Positions 45,243-54,728 of a stretch of DNA of 64,000 nt are shown piece by piece. This stretch comes from Sinisalibacter aestuarii (GTDB lineage: Bacteria > Pseudomonadota > Alphaproteobacteria > Rhodobacterales > Rhodobacteraceae): contig NZ_BROH01000001.1 of the NCBI RefSeq assembly GCF_027923545.1, positions 186,001 through 250,000 of the forward strand. The letters are read 5' to 3'. Every line of letters starts with the position of its first letter. Position 1 is the stretch's first letter. Made by a program: the position numbers and the translations under genes. The notes under the pieces are model-generated. The model searched no databases and was not told the DNA's origin. It saw only the letters and a program-made list of their open reading frames with translations.

Positions 45243-46469
45243 GTGGCCAAGTTGGACCGTGCTGCCGGGACCGGCGATTCACGCGACAAGACACGGCAAC
45301 AGGTGGTCTCGCTGATCCGGTCGGCCGGGCAGATCGCACGCATCGACATTGCCGCCGCGACCGGTGTCAGCCCTGCCACCATCACCGCGATCACGCAGGA
45401 GATGATCCAGGCCGGACTGGTCGAAGAGGTGGCCCCCGAGGCGGGCCGCGTCTCCGGACGGGGGCGGCCGCGCGTCTCGCTCAGGCTGCGGGGCAATGCG
45501 CATATCGTCGCCGGGATCAAGGTTTCGTTCCGCACGCTGAGTCTGGTGCTGATCGACTTCGAAGGAAACCCGCTGGGCGAGCAGGTCTGGCCACTGTCGG
45601 CGCCGCGCGTCTCGCCGGAAGCGCTCGCGCAGGATATCCGCGCGCTGCTGGTTGCGGCGACGGCCGAGATCGGGCGCAAGATCGAGGATATTTCCGGCCT
45701 CGGTGTGGGCCTCGCCGGCACGATCGACGCCATTGAGGGCTTCGTGCACTGGTCGCCCTCGCTCACCGCCCGCAACGTTCAGCTGCGCGACATGCTCGAA
45801 GCGGCCCTGCCGATGACCGTGTTTCTCGACAATGACGCCAACCTCGTCGCCAAGGCCGAGCAGTTGTTCGGCGAGGCGCGCGGGGTGCGCGACTTTATCG
45901 TCGTCACCATCGAGCAGGGCGTTGGCATGGGCATCGTGATCGACGGTGAGGTGTTTCGCGGCACGCGCGGCTGCGGCGCCGAGTTCGGCCACACCAAGGT
46001 GCATCTCGACGGCGCGATCTGCCGCTGCGGCCAGCGCGGCTGCCTTGAGGCTTACGTGGCCGATTACGCGCTGCTGCGGGAGGCCGACGTATCGCTGCCC
46101 GCCGCCGCGGCCGGGGCGACCACGGAGGAGCGGCTCGCGCTCCTGTTCGACGCCGCACATGAGGGCGACCCCACGGCGCGCTCGATCATCCGCCGCGCCA
46201 GCCGGATGTTTGCGATGGGGCTCGCCAATCTGGTGAACATCTTCGATCCGAAGCTGGTGATCCTGTCGGGCGAACGGATGAGCCACGATTTTCTCTATTC
46301 CGACGCGGTACTCGCCGAGATGCACGATTCCGTGGTGCAGGTGGATGCCCCGCCGCCGGAGGTGAAGATCCACAAATGGGGCGACCAGATGTGGGCCAAG
46401 GGTGCGGCGGCCTATGCAATGGAAGGGGTGACGGAGCTCGCAGTGCGGAGGCTCACGGTCGATGCGTAG
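45243..46469 (+). CDS. xylR: ROK-family xylose repressor (XylR)
   Basis: 408 residues from a GTG after GAGGAGGAGGA. N-terminal winged helix ([20 protein letters not shown] and [18 protein letters not shown], about 18-60), then the ROK kinase fold: [38 protein letters not shown], and the ROK zinc motif [20 protein letters not shown] with CLE after it (about 243-268). ROK proteins with an HTH are mostly sugar-responsive repressors. It is divergent from xylF and adjacent to a strong palindrome, so xylose or a derivative is the expected inducer. Confidence 0.92.
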   Translation: MAKLDRAAGTGDSRDKTRQQVVSLIRSAGQIARIDIAAATGVSPATITAITQEMIQAGLVEEVAPEAGRVSGRGRPRVSLRLRGNAHIVAGIKVSFRTLSLVLIDFEGNPLGEQVWPLSAPRVSPEALAQDIRALLVAATAEIGRKIEDISGLGVGLAGTIDAIEGFVHWSPSLTARNVQLRDMLEAALPMTVFLDNDANLVAKAEQLFGEARGVRDFIVVTIEQGVGMGIVIDGEVFRGTRGCGAEFGHTKVHLDGAICRCGQRGCLEAYVADYALLREADVSLPAAAAGATTEERLALLFDAAHEGDPTARSIIRRASRMFAMGLANLVNIFDPKLVILSGERMSHDFLYSDAVLAEMHDSVVQVDAPPPEVKIHKWGDQMWAKGAAAYAMEGVTELAVRRLTVDA

Positions 46470-48006
46470 GGGAATCGTTGCCATTCTGATCGCCCTCCCA
46501 GGTATGGCCCTGGGCAATCCGGCGTTCCGGCCCGTGACCATCCCCGAGCATGTCTATGCCGGAGGGTGGGAGCATTTCGTGGGCGGCGGGCTTGCGGTTT
46601 TCGACTGTGACGGCGATCTCTTTCCCGAGATCGTGGCGGCGGGCGGGGCCAATCCGGCCGCACTGTTGCGCAACGACACCGCCGAAATCGGGGCCGATAT
46701 CGCCTTTCATGCCGATACGCCGGCGGAGCTTGCGCTTGCCGGGGTCAGCGGCTTCTACCCGCTCGATATCGACGGCGACGGGGTGCTCGATCTGGCAGTG
46801 CTGCGGGTGGGCGAGAACATGCTGCTGCGTGGCGAAGGCGATTGCCGCTTCGCGCCGTTCCCCGCCAGCCTCGGCTTTACCAGCGATGACCGCTGGACCA
46901 CCTCGTTTTCGGCAACCTGGGAGGCCGGGGCCGGTCTGCCCACGCTCGCCTTCGGCAATTACGTTGACCGGACCGACCCGCAAGGGCCGTTCGAAGCCTG
47001 CGATATCAACCAGCTCTATCGGCCCGAAAACAGTGTCTATTCCAGCCCAATCGTGCTTGAACCGGGGTTCTGCGCCCTGTCGGCGCTGTTCTCGGACTGG
47101 AATCGCAACGGGCAGGCCGATCTGCGCCTGTCGAACGACCGGCACTACTATGTGCGTGGCGGGCAGGAACAGCTCTGGGCGATGGAGGCCGCGCCGCGCC
47201 TCTATACCGAGGATGAAGGCTGGCGGCCCTATTCGCTCTGGGGCATGGGCATCGCCAGCCGCGATCTGACCGGCGACGGGCTGCCGGAGGTCTACCTCTC
47301 ATCAATGGGCGACCAGCATCTGCAAATCCGCGATGGCACCGGCCCAAGCTGGGTGAACGCGCCGTTCGAAATGGGCGCGACAGCCCAGCGTCCGCATCTG
47401 GGCGATGACGGGCGGCCCTCGACCGGCTGGCAGATTTCATTTGGCGATGTGAACAACGATACCCGCGATGACGTGTTCATCGCCAAGGGCAATGTGGAGC
47501 AGATGCCGTCAAACGCGATGGAAGATCCGAATTCGCTGCTCATGCAGCGCGAGGACGGGCGCTTTACCGAAATGTCGGTGGAGGCGGGCGTAGCGAGCAT
47601 GGCGCGCTCGCGCGGGGCGGCGCTGGTCGACCTGAACCTTGACGGGCGGCTCGACCTTGCCGTGGTCAATCGCCGGGTTCCGATGGAGATCTACCAGAAC
47701 GCCGCCGCGACCGATGGCCATTGGCTGGCGATCACGCTCGCGCAGCCGGGGCCGAACAGCCAGGCCGTGGGCGCGTGGATCGACCTTCAGGTCGGCGAGC
47801 AGGTGTTCAGCCGCGAAATCACCGTGGGTGGCGGCCATGCCAGCGGCAGCGCGGTGCCCGAGCATTTCGGGCTTGGCGCGGCGGAAGTGGCGCGGGCGCG
47901 GATCACCTGGCCCGACGGGGAACAGACGGAGTGGTTCGAGATCGAGGCGGATTGCATCCTGCGTGTGACCCGGATCGACAACGGGCTGGCGATGCAAAGG
48001 CTCTAA
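46462..48006 (+). CDS. CRTAC1-type secreted protein with FG-GAP/VCBS repeats and ASPIC/UnbV C-terminus
   Basis: 514 residues with a signal peptide ([18 protein letters not shown]). Repeated calcium-type loops D-x-D-x-D are spaced along the protein: DCDGDLFPE, DIDGDGVLDL, DWNRNGQADL, DLTGDGLPEV, DVNNDTRDDV and DLNLDGRLDL, as in beta-propeller FG-GAP domains. The last 90 residues (ITLAQPGPNSQAVGAWIDL, HFGLGAAEVARARITWPDG) match the ASPIC/UnbV domain. CRTAC1-like proteins are extracellular and bind Ca; function in bacteria unknown. The start overlaps the xylR stop by 8 bases, an unexpected partner. Confidence 0.85.
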   Translation: MRRGIVAILIALPGMALGNPAFRPVTIPEHVYAGGWEHFVGGGLAVFDCDGDLFPEIVAAGGANPAALLRNDTAEIGADIAFHADTPAELALAGVSGFYPLDIDGDGVLDLAVLRVGENMLLRGEGDCRFAPFPASLGFTSDDRWTTSFSATWEAGAGLPTLAFGNYVDRTDPQGPFEACDINQLYRPENSVYSSPIVLEPGFCALSALFSDWNRNGQADLRLSNDRHYYVRGGQEQLWAMEAAPRLYTEDEGWRPYSLWGMGIASRDLTGDGLPEVYLSSMGDQHLQIRDGTGPSWVNAPFEMGATAQRPHLGDDGRPSTGWQISFGDVNNDTRDDVFIAKGNVEQMPSNAMEDPNSLLMQREDGRFTEMSVEAGVASMARSRGAALVDLNLDGRLDLAVVNRRVPMEIYQNAAATDGHWLAITLAQPGPNSQAVGAWIDLQVGEQVFSREITVGGGHASGSAVPEHFGLGAAEVARARITWPDGEQTEWFEIEADCILRVTRIDNGLAMQRL

Positions 48007-48608
48007 TCCGCCAGAGAACAGCATCCGGTGTAGAGGATCGGCGGGCCGCCGGCTTCCAGCAGCAGCCCCGCTTTCAGGCCGTATTCGCGGTCCGACATCC
48101 CATCGTTGCAGCTGCCTGCAGAGACGATGGCCGTGGCCCGTATGCCGGTGCTTTCGGCCAGGATCGCCATATCGCCGGGATAGGACTGGCCCGGCACGCG
48201 GGCGGTGACCTGAAAGGCCCGCTCACCGTCCGGCATGGGAAACCTCGCCGTGTCATCCGCGCTGACGCCGAAGGCCCAGAACGGCTCCGTCCCGAAGCAG
48301 GAGATTGCTGCGGGCATGTCGCCCCATGCCTGCCCGTCCAGCCGCGCGAGATAAGCCATCGAGACCCAGCCGGCGCTTTCGCCGCTGTTCACCAGGCCCC
48401 AATCAGCGCCTTCGGCAAGGCGGACCACCTCAATGCGCGTCGCGTCGGGCGCGAATGTTCCGACGATTCCCGCGCTTGCCGTGGGCTCGGCCCGGATATT
48501 CAGCACATCGTTTGCGGCAACGCCGGCAACATCATAGAGCGCGGGGAACGTCTGGGCCGAGGCGAGGCCCGGCAGGCATAACAGCGCAAGAGCGGCGAGC
48601 CGGGTCAT
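48003..48608 (-). CDS. Secreted protein with SH3-type domain and COG3650-like C-terminus
   Basis: 201 residues with a signal peptide (MTRLAALALLCLPGLASAQ). Residues 25-95 read YDVAGVAANDVLNIRAEPTA then AGWVSMAYLARLDG, the pattern of a bacterial SH3 domain. Residues 105-201 contain SCFGTEPFWAFGVS and cysteine pairs (GSCNDG, YTGCCSL) resembling the COG3650-type domain. The role is unknown; an envelope or peptidoglycan-linked job is plausible. Its ATG overlaps the stop of the ABC permease gene by 4 bases, so the two are coupled. Its 3' end overlaps the convergent CRTAC1 gene by 4 bases. Confidence 0.72.
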   Translation of the reverse strand: MTRLAALALLCLPGLASAQTFPALYDVAGVAANDVLNIRAEPTASAGIVGTFAPDATRIEVVRLAEGADWGLVNSGESAGWVSMAYLARLDGQAWGDMPAAISCFGTEPFWAFGVSADDTARFPMPDGERAFQVTARVPGQSYPGDMAILAESTGIRATAIVSAGSCNDGMSDREYGLKAGLLLEAGGPPILYTGCCSLAD

Positions 48609-49435
48609 CGCCGGGCCCCCCAGCTCAGCGAGGCATGTTTGCGGGTGTAGGATTCGCCCATCAGCCCGATCATCATCAGCACGACCGAGACGATCAGAGG
48701 ATAAAGCCAGTTCGAGTAATGCGGGTTGTAGTTGATGAAGGCGAAGCCACGGGCCTGGTCGATGATGTGGAACAGTGGGTTCCAGTCGAAAATCTTGAGC
48801 ATCGTATAGGGCAGCGTATTGGCCACGAACATCTTGCCCGAGGCGATCATGTTCGCCCGTGTGTAGAGCTGCGTGCCGACACGGGTGAAGTTCGGAAACC
48901 ACGGCCGGAGCGCCAGGAAGATCAGCCCCACGCCGATGCCCGAGAACCAGGCCAGAAGGAGCATCCCGAAAGCGCCCAGAACATTCTCGAACTCGATCGG
49001 GTTGAAGGCGATGTGGTAGATGTAGAGCACGATCACCACCGTCAGCACCTGAATATAGAGCTGCGACAAGGCGCTGGAGACGATGGCCACGAGCGTGTTC
49101 ATCGGCGCGTGCTGCATCATCGCCGAGGTTGGCCCGGCAGCGCCGGCGACCGCGCCCAGCGTTTTCACATGTGTCATGTAAAGGAAAATCCCCGACATGA
49201 TGTAGATGAGAAAATCGCCCCGGATCAGCGTGCCGCGAAGGCCGAGCACCGCGTACATGAAGTAGAACACGCCAACGAGCAGCATCGTCTGGAGCATGTT
49301 GAGAAACAGCCCGACGATTGCGTTGGTATGGGACGTGCGCAACTGGCGGACAGTGGCGACGTAGATGACCTCAAGCATCGAGACCGCCGTTGCCAGCTTG
49401 CTCTGCTGCTGTTGTCGGGCCTGAAATTGGATCAT
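48605..49435 (-). CDS. ABC-2 type polysaccharide export permease (KpsM/Wzm-like)
   Basis: 276 residues with six membrane helices. It begins MLEVIYVATVRQLRTSHTNA and continues with ABC-2-type signatures such as LVGVFYFMYAVLGLRGTLIRGDFLIYIMSGI and FDWNPLFHIIDQARGFAF, as in KpsM-type capsule exporters. It would form the membrane channel of an ABC exporter for lipid-linked or Kdo-linked polysaccharide. No ATP-binding KpsT gene or KpsE/KpsD exporter is in the window. It lies back to back with the cysQ-kdsB cluster, so export of that product is a reasonable inference. Confidence 0.82.
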   Translation of the reverse strand: MIQFQARQQQQSKLATAVSMLEVIYVATVRQLRTSHTNAIVGLFLNMLQTMLLVGVFYFMYAVLGLRGTLIRGDFLIYIMSGIFLYMTHVKTLGAVAGAAGPTSAMMQHAPMNTLVAIVSSALSQLYIQVLTVVIVLYIYHIAFNPIEFENVLGAFGMLLLAWFSGIGVGLIFLALRPWFPNFTRVGTQLYTRANMIASGKMFVANTLPYTMLKIFDWNPLFHIIDQARGFAFINYNPHYSNWLYPLIVSVVLMMIGLMGESYTRKHASLSWGARR

Positions 49436-49565
49436 GCGCGCGCCTTATGCCTGCCTCGCCCCTTTTTTGCAGGGAATTCTTGCCGATCCCTTACACCCGG
49501 ATCATAAGGGGGCACGTGTATTTTCGCAACACGGCCGAGAGAGCCGGGGCTGGAAGGAGAGAGCG

Positions 49566-50363
49566 GTGGATTTCGACAAGCTGGAAATCGTGATGCGGCG
49601 GCTGGCGCTGGAGGCGGGCGACGTGATCATGGAGATCTACAACTCCGACGATTTCGACGTGCGCTCGAAGTCTGACGACAGCCCGGTAACCGCCGCCGAC
49701 GAGGCCGCCGACGCGCTGATCTCTGCAGGGCTGCGCGCGGCGTTTCCCGAGGTGCTGCTGGTGACCGAAGAGCAGGCGGCGAGCCACAAGGAGAGCGCAT
49801 CGGAATTCCTGATCGTCGATCCGCTCGACGGCACCAAGGAATTCGTCCACCGGCGCGGCGATTTTACCGTGAACATCGCCTATGTGGTCGATGGCGTGCC
49901 GGTGCGCGGCGTGGTCTATGCGCCAGCCAAGAGCCGCATGTTCTTTACCCGTGCCGATGGCGGCTCGGTCGAGGAAGCCGGGCCGTTCGACAAGGACGCG
50001 GTGGGCGTACTGACGCCAATCCGCGTATCCACGCCCGATAACGGCGCGCTGATGGTCGTCGCCTCGAAGTCGCATCGCGACCAGGCGACCGACGATTACA
50101 TTGGCAAATACGCGGTGAAAGACATGACCTCGGCGGGATCGTCGCTGAAATTCTGCCTTGTCGCCACCGGCGAGGCCGATCTGTACCCGCGCGTCGGGCG
50201 GACGATGGAATGGGACACGGCTGCGGGCCATGCGGTGCTGGCAGGGGCCGGTGGCGCGGTGGTGCGCTTCGACGATCACACGCCGCTGACCTATGGCAAG
50301 CCGATCTATGAGAACCCGTTCTTCATCGCCTATGCGCCGGGCGTGGAGCTGAAACCGGCCTGA
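49566..50363 (+). CDS. cysQ: 3'(2'),5'-bisphosphate nucleotidase
   Basis: 265 residues from a GTG at 49566, with GGAAGGAGAGAG upstream. IMPase-fold metal sites: ADEAADALISAGL, VTEEQAAS with Glu, IVDPLDGTKEFVHRRGDFTVN with the paired Asp, and a C-terminal MEWDTAAGHAVLAGAGG. CysQ hydrolyses PAP to AMP. PAP is the by-product of PAPS-using sulfotransferases, and a sulfotransferase lies in the same cluster (57461). The next gene (kdsB) starts 2 bases later. Confidence 0.93.
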   Translation: MDFDKLEIVMRRLALEAGDVIMEIYNSDDFDVRSKSDDSPVTAADEAADALISAGLRAAFPEVLLVTEEQAASHKESASEFLIVDPLDGTKEFVHRRGDFTVNIAYVVDGVPVRGVVYAPAKSRMFFTRADGGSVEEAGPFDKDAVGVLTPIRVSTPDNGALMVVASKSHRDQATDDYIGKYAVKDMTSAGSSLKFCLVATGEADLYPRVGRTMEWDTAAGHAVLAGAGGAVVRFDDHTPLTYGKPIYENPFFIAYAPGVELKPA

Positions 50364-50364
50364 C

Positions 50365-51165
50365 ATGTCGACCCTTCTCGTCATCCCCGCCCGCTACGCC
50401 TCAAGCCGCTATCCCGGCAAGGCGCTGGTGCCTCTGACGGGTGCGACCGGGGCGAAAAAGACTCTGATCCAGCGCAGTTGGGACGCAGCAAGGCAGGTGT
50501 CCGGCATCGACCGGGTGGTGGTGGCCACGGATGACGCCCGCATTCGCGACATGGCGCAAGGCTTCGGGGCCGAGGTGGTGATGACCTCGGATACTTGCGA
50601 GAACGGCACCGAGCGCTGCGCCGAGGCGCATGACGCGCTGGGCGCGCGGTTTGACATCGTGGTCAACCTGCAGGGCGATGCGCCGCTCACCCCGCCCTGG
50701 TTCGTCGAGGCGCTGGTGGCCGAGCTTGAGGCGCATCCGACTGCGGAGGTGGCCACGCCAGTACTGCGCACCAATGGCCGGGCTCTGGCCGGATTTCTTG
50801 AAGACCGGCGGGCCGGGCGCGTGGGGGCAACCACGGCGGTTTTCGGGATCGAGAAACAGGCGCTTTATTTCTCGAAAGAGGTGATCCCCCATGTCACCGA
50901 GAATTTCCCGCCGGATGCGGATACGCCTGTTTTCCACCATGTTGGGGTCTATGCCTACCGCCCCTCGGCGCTGGCCGCCTATCCGCGCTGGCAGGCGGGG
51001 CCGCTTGAACGGCTCGAAGGGCTGGAGCAGCTTCGCTTTCTCGAACGCGAGCGCCCGGTGCTGTGCGTCGAGGTGGATGCGCGCGGGCGCCAGTTCTGGG
51101 AGTTGAACAACCCCGAAGACGTTTCCCGGATCGAGACGATGCTGGCCGAAATGGGGATCGAATGA
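50365..51165 (+). CDS. kdsB: 3-deoxy-manno-octulosonate cytidylyltransferase (CMP-Kdo synthetase)
   Basis: 266 residues, Rossmann-like nucleotidyltransferase. The signature VIPARYASSRYPGKALVPL is at the start, with DDARIRDMAQGFGAEVVMTS and NLQGDAPLTPPWFVEAL (Asp metal site) later, and HHVGVYAYRPSALAAYP. It activates Kdo with CTP for LPS inner core or, as KpsU-like enzymes, for the poly-Kdo linker of group 2 capsules. The capsule-export-type permease and glycosyltransferases nearby make the capsule role attractive; a housekeeping LPS role is the alternative. The stop overlaps the GT2 start by 4 bases. Confidence 0.93.
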   Translation: MSTLLVIPARYASSRYPGKALVPLTGATGAKKTLIQRSWDAARQVSGIDRVVVATDDARIRDMAQGFGAEVVMTSDTCENGTERCAEAHDALGARFDIVVNLQGDAPLTPPWFVEALVAELEAHPTAEVATPVLRTNGRALAGFLEDRRAGRVGATTAVFGIEKQALYFSKEVIPHVTENFPPDADTPVFHHVGVYAYRPSALAAYPRWQAGPLERLEGLEQLRFLERERPVLCVEVDARGRQFWELNNPEDVSRIETMLAEMGIE

Positions 51166-52415
51166 CCGCCCGGTCGGTCTCGGTCATCGTTGTCAGCCGG
51201 GGGCGCCCGGCGCTCTTGCCGCGCTGCCTCACCGGGATCGGTCAATTATGCCACCCCGCTTTCGAAATCGTCGTCGTAGCCGATCCGGCGGGCATGGCGG
51301 CAGTGCGCGCGATGGGCTGGGGCGAGCGGGTGAAGCTCGTGCCCTTCGACGAGGCCAATATCTCCGCCGCCCGCAATGCGGGGATTGTTCAGGCAGCCGG
51401 CGAGGTTCTGGCCTTCATCGACGACGATGCTGTGCCGGAGCCAACATGGCTGACGCATCTCATCGCGCCGTTCGACGATGCAGGTGTGGCGGCCAGCGGC
51501 GGCTATGTGATCGGGCGCAACGGTATCTCGTTCCAGTGGACGGCACGGGCGGTGAATGCGCTCGGCGAAAAGGTCGTGCTCGACCATACCGGCGAGGAGC
51601 CGTTCGAGCCACGCCCGCCCGAGGGCTACGTGCCGAAGGTTGAAGGCACGAACTGTGCGTTCCGGCGCGATGTGCTGGCCGCGCAGGGCGGCTTTGACCC
51701 GGCCTTCCGGTTCTATCTGGACGAAACGGACCTCAACATGCGGCTCGCCCGGGCCGGCGCGCGCACGGTGATGGTACCGCGCGCGCTGGTGCATCACGGC
51801 TATGCCGCCTCGGCCCGACGCGCCGCCGACCGCGCACCAAGGGATCTGACCGAAATCGGCGCATCTTCGTCTCTGTTCCTGCGCAAACACGCCCCAAATG
51901 CGGATGCAGATGCCCAGCGCGCGGCATTGCGCGACACGCACCGCAAGGCACTTCTGCGCTACATGGTGGATGGCGCGCTGGAACCGCGCGACGTTGAAAG
52001 GTTGCTCGCCGGGTTCGAGGCAGGCTTTGCCGCCGGGCTCTCCCGCGAGATGACGGCGCTTGCCCCGCTGCCACCGGCGCCCGCACCGTTTTTGCGCTTC
52101 CGGCGCCAGCCGGTCAGTGGCGTATCCCGCCATGTCGCCGGGCGCCCGTGGAACCGGCCGCGGCTGCGCCGTGAGGCGGCGGACGCTGTGGCGGCAGGGG
52201 ATATCGTAACGCTGTTCCGGTTCAGCCCCACGGCCCTGCCCCATCGCGTACAGTTTCATCCGGGCGGATGGTGGGAGCAGCGCGGCGGCCTTTTCGGGCG
52301 CGCGGACCGGGCCGATCCGGTCTTTCGGCTGCAAGGCTTCCGGGAACGGGTGCACAAAGAATGGGCACATGTGGCGGCTCTGCGCCAGTGCGACCCTTCA
52401 TCCCCGATTTCGTAA
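51162..52415 (+). CDS. Glycosyltransferase family 2
   Basis: 417 residues. The GT-A domain begins SVSVIVVSRGRPALLPRCL, with DEANISAARNAGIVQAAGEVLAFIDDDAVPEP carrying the metal-binding DDD, and YVPKVEGTNCAFRRDVLAAQGGFDPAFRFYLDETDLNMRL as the acceptor/ED motif region. The C-terminal 150 residues (from about 250) are less conserved and helical. Reaction: transfer of a sugar from a nucleotide sugar to a growing glycan; donor and acceptor unknown. ATGA overlap with kdsB. Confidence 0.88.
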   Translation: MTARSVSVIVVSRGRPALLPRCLTGIGQLCHPAFEIVVVADPAGMAAVRAMGWGERVKLVPFDEANISAARNAGIVQAAGEVLAFIDDDAVPEPTWLTHLIAPFDDAGVAASGGYVIGRNGISFQWTARAVNALGEKVVLDHTGEEPFEPRPPEGYVPKVEGTNCAFRRDVLAAQGGFDPAFRFYLDETDLNMRLARAGARTVMVPRALVHHGYAASARRAADRAPRDLTEIGASSSLFLRKHAPNADADAQRAALRDTHRKALLRYMVDGALEPRDVERLLAGFEAGFAAGLSREMTALAPLPPAPAPFLRFRRQPVSGVSRHVAGRPWNRPRLRREAADAVAAGDIVTLFRFSPTALPHRVQFHPGGWWEQRGGLFGRADRADPVFRLQGFRERVHKEWAHVAALRQCDPSSPIS

Positions 52416-52531
52416 TGACCTTTTATCCCGTTCGCGATAGCTTGCCGAACAAGGCTTGGGGGTGTCGCCGTTTTTAATGCCCTGCTCGAAGATTGGGCAG
52501 GAAATCCGGTCATAAGAGGTCACGCTGTAAC

Positions 52532-53425
52532 ATGAGACGTAAGGTCACCAAGGCAATCTTCCCCGTCGCAGGTATGGGCACGCGCTTTCTGCCCGCCACC
52601 AAGTCGATCCCGAAAGAGATCATGACGCTGGTTGACCGCCCGCTGATCCAATACGCGATCGACGAGGCCCGCGAAGCCGGGATCAAGGAATTCATCTTCG
52701 TCACCTCACGCGGCAAGGGTGCGCTGGAAGATTACTTCGACATCAACCCGGTGCTCGAAGCCTCGCTGCGCAAGTCGGGCAAGGATGCGCTGCTCGACGT
52801 GCTCAAGAACACCAATATGGAAAGCGGCGCGATTGCCTATATCCGCCAGCACAAGGCGCTCGGCCTTGGCCATGCCGTCTGGTGCGCACGGCGGCTGATC
52901 GCCAACGAGCCCTTCGCGGTGATCCTGCCAGACGACGTGATCGCCGGCGATACGCCGGTGCTCAAGCAGATGGTCGAGGCCTATGAAGAAACCGGCGGCG
53001 CAATGGTTGCCGCGATGGAAGTGGCGCCCGAGCGGGCCTCGGCCTATGGCGTGCTCGATATCGCGGAAGACATGGGCTCGCTCGTGAAGGTCAAGGGCAT
53101 GGTCGAGAAGCCCAAGGCGGACGAGGCGCCCTCGAACCTCGCGGTGATCGGGCGCTATATCCTGACGCCGAAAGTGCTCGCCAATATGCCCAAGGTGCGC
53201 AGCGGCGCCGGGGGCGAAATTCAGCTCACCGACGCAATCGCCGAAGAGATCACCCAGGGCCGCGATGTGTACGGTTATCGCTTCCGCGGCCAGCGCTTCG
53301 ATTGCGGCTCCAAGGCCGGATTCCTGCAGGCCACCGTCGCCTTCGGTATGGAGCGGGAAGATCTGCGGGACGAGTTCATCACCTATCTTGAAGAGCTGAT
53401 GGCGGTGCGCAAGGCGGCGCAGTAG
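52532..53425 (+). CDS. galU: UTP-glucose-1-phosphate uridylyltransferase
   Basis: 297 residues. Start at 52532. GalU signature VTKAIFPVAGMGTRFLPATKSIPKEIMTLVDRPLI, then HKALGLGHAVWCARRLI, DDVIAGDTPVLKQMVEAYEE, and GEIQLTDAIAEE with the catalytic Lys region MVEKPKADEAPSNLAVIGRYI. It makes UDP-glucose, a donor for exopolysaccharides and a precursor for UDP-glucuronate. A 116-base gap separates it from the GT2 gene, so it may have its own promoter. Confidence 0.95.
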   Translation: MRRKVTKAIFPVAGMGTRFLPATKSIPKEIMTLVDRPLIQYAIDEAREAGIKEFIFVTSRGKGALEDYFDINPVLEASLRKSGKDALLDVLKNTNMESGAIAYIRQHKALGLGHAVWCARRLIANEPFAVILPDDVIAGDTPVLKQMVEAYEETGGAMVAAMEVAPERASAYGVLDIAEDMGSLVKVKGMVEKPKADEAPSNLAVIGRYILTPKVLANMPKVRSGAGGEIQLTDAIAEEITQGRDVYGYRFRGQRFDCGSKAGFLQATVAFGMEREDLRDEFITYLEELMAVRKAAQ

Positions 53426-53435
53426 GCGCTCAGGA

Positions 53436-54704
53436 ATGGGCATGGAACCCGGCGTGTCGTCGTTTGAACGACCGGCGGCACGTTTGCTTGATCTCACGCG
53501 GCTCATGTCGCGGGTCGGGAACGGGCCGCATACGGGGATCGACCGGGTCGAGGCGGCTTATCTTCGCCGGTTTCTGGACGAGCCCGAGCCGCTTTTCGCT
53601 CTGGTGCAAACCCGCTTTTTCAATGCACTTCTGGACCGGGACGGCACGCGGGCGCTGGCCGCACGGCTGTTTGGCGAGATGCGCTGGGGCAGACCCAGCC
53701 TTGCCATGCGCTTGCGGCGCAAGATGAAACCTGCACAACGCGCCGCCGAAAGCGATGTGCGCCGCCTGTCGATCGCGGTCAGCCGCAAGAGCGGGCTTGC
53801 CGCCATGTTCGGGCGTCATCTACCCAAGGGAACGGCCTATATCGCCGTGGGGCAGGGCAAGGCCGTTCATGAGGGCGTGTTTGACGCGATCAAGGCGGTT
53901 GAACGGGGCCGGGTGCATGTGCTGCTGCACGACACGATCCCGCTCGATCATCCGGACTACATGACGCCGCGCTCGGCGTCGGCCCATGCGCAGATGATGC
54001 GGGCGATCTCGGCAAAGGCCGATCTGGTGATCTGCAATTCCGACGCGACGCGCCAAAGTGCCGAACGGCATTTCGAGGCGATGGGGCGGGTTCCGCCGAT
54101 GATCTCGGCCCATCTCGGGATCGACATGCCGCGAGAACCGGATGCGACCCATATTCCGGCCAGGTTCGACCTGTCGCGGCCCTATTTCGTGGTGCTTGGC
54201 ACGATTGAACCGCGCAAGAACCATGCGCTTCTGCTCGATATCTGGGAGCGGTTCGATCAGACCTTGCCGGCAGGCGAAATCCCGAAGCTGGCGATTGTCG
54301 GCCAGCGCGGCTGGATGAACGAGGCCCTGTTCGAACGGCTCGATGCCTCGCCCGTCATGGAGCGGCACGTGTTCGAATTTTCCGGCCTCGACGATCGCGC
54401 CGTTGCCGCGCTGATCCAGGGCGCGCGGGCGCTTTTGATGCCGAGTTTCGCCGAAGGTTTCGGCCTGCCGCCGGGCGAGGCGCTGCTGCTCGGCACACCG
54501 GCAATCGTGAATGACCTTGATATCTATCGTGAAGTCTTTGGAAACAATCTCATTTACGCCAGAGTCAGCGATATGTATTCTTGGTCCGAGGCGATCTTGC
54601 GTCTCTCGCAGGCAGAAAAAAACCAACACAAGGCAGCGGTCGGGGCAGATATCGGGCTGCCCACTTGGCAAGAGCATTTCAACCTTGTTTTAAAGGTGAC
54701 GTGA
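53436..54704 (+). CDS. Glycosyltransferase family 4 (GT-B fold)
   Basis: 422 residues. The N-terminal part LDLTRLMSRVGNGPHTGIDRVEAAYLRRF resembles sugar-nucleotide-binding transferases of the family. The C-terminal GT-B domain has YFVVLGTIEPRKNHALLLDIWERF and FSGLDDRAVAALIQGARALLMPSFAEGFGLPPGEALLLGTPAIV, where the E-x7-E motif binds the nucleotide sugar. Donor and acceptor unknown; likely a polysaccharide-building enzyme. ATG at 53436 or the near one at 53442 are both possible. It starts 10 bases after galU. Confidence 0.88.
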   Translation: MGMEPGVSSFERPAARLLDLTRLMSRVGNGPHTGIDRVEAAYLRRFLDEPEPLFALVQTRFFNALLDRDGTRALAARLFGEMRWGRPSLAMRLRRKMKPAQRAAESDVRRLSIAVSRKSGLAAMFGRHLPKGTAYIAVGQGKAVHEGVFDAIKAVERGRVHVLLHDTIPLDHPDYMTPRSASAHAQMMRAISAKADLVICNSDATRQSAERHFEAMGRVPPMISAHLGIDMPREPDATHIPARFDLSRPYFVVLGTIEPRKNHALLLDIWERFDQTLPAGEIPKLAIVGQRGWMNEALFERLDASPVMERHVFEFSGLDDRAVAALIQGARALLMPSFAEGFGLPPGEALLLGTPAIVNDLDIYREVFGNNLIYARVSDMYSWSEAILRLSQAEKNQHKAAVGADIGLPTWQEHFNLVLKVT

Positions 54705-54728
54705 TAGCCGGAACGGTACCTGCCTCAA

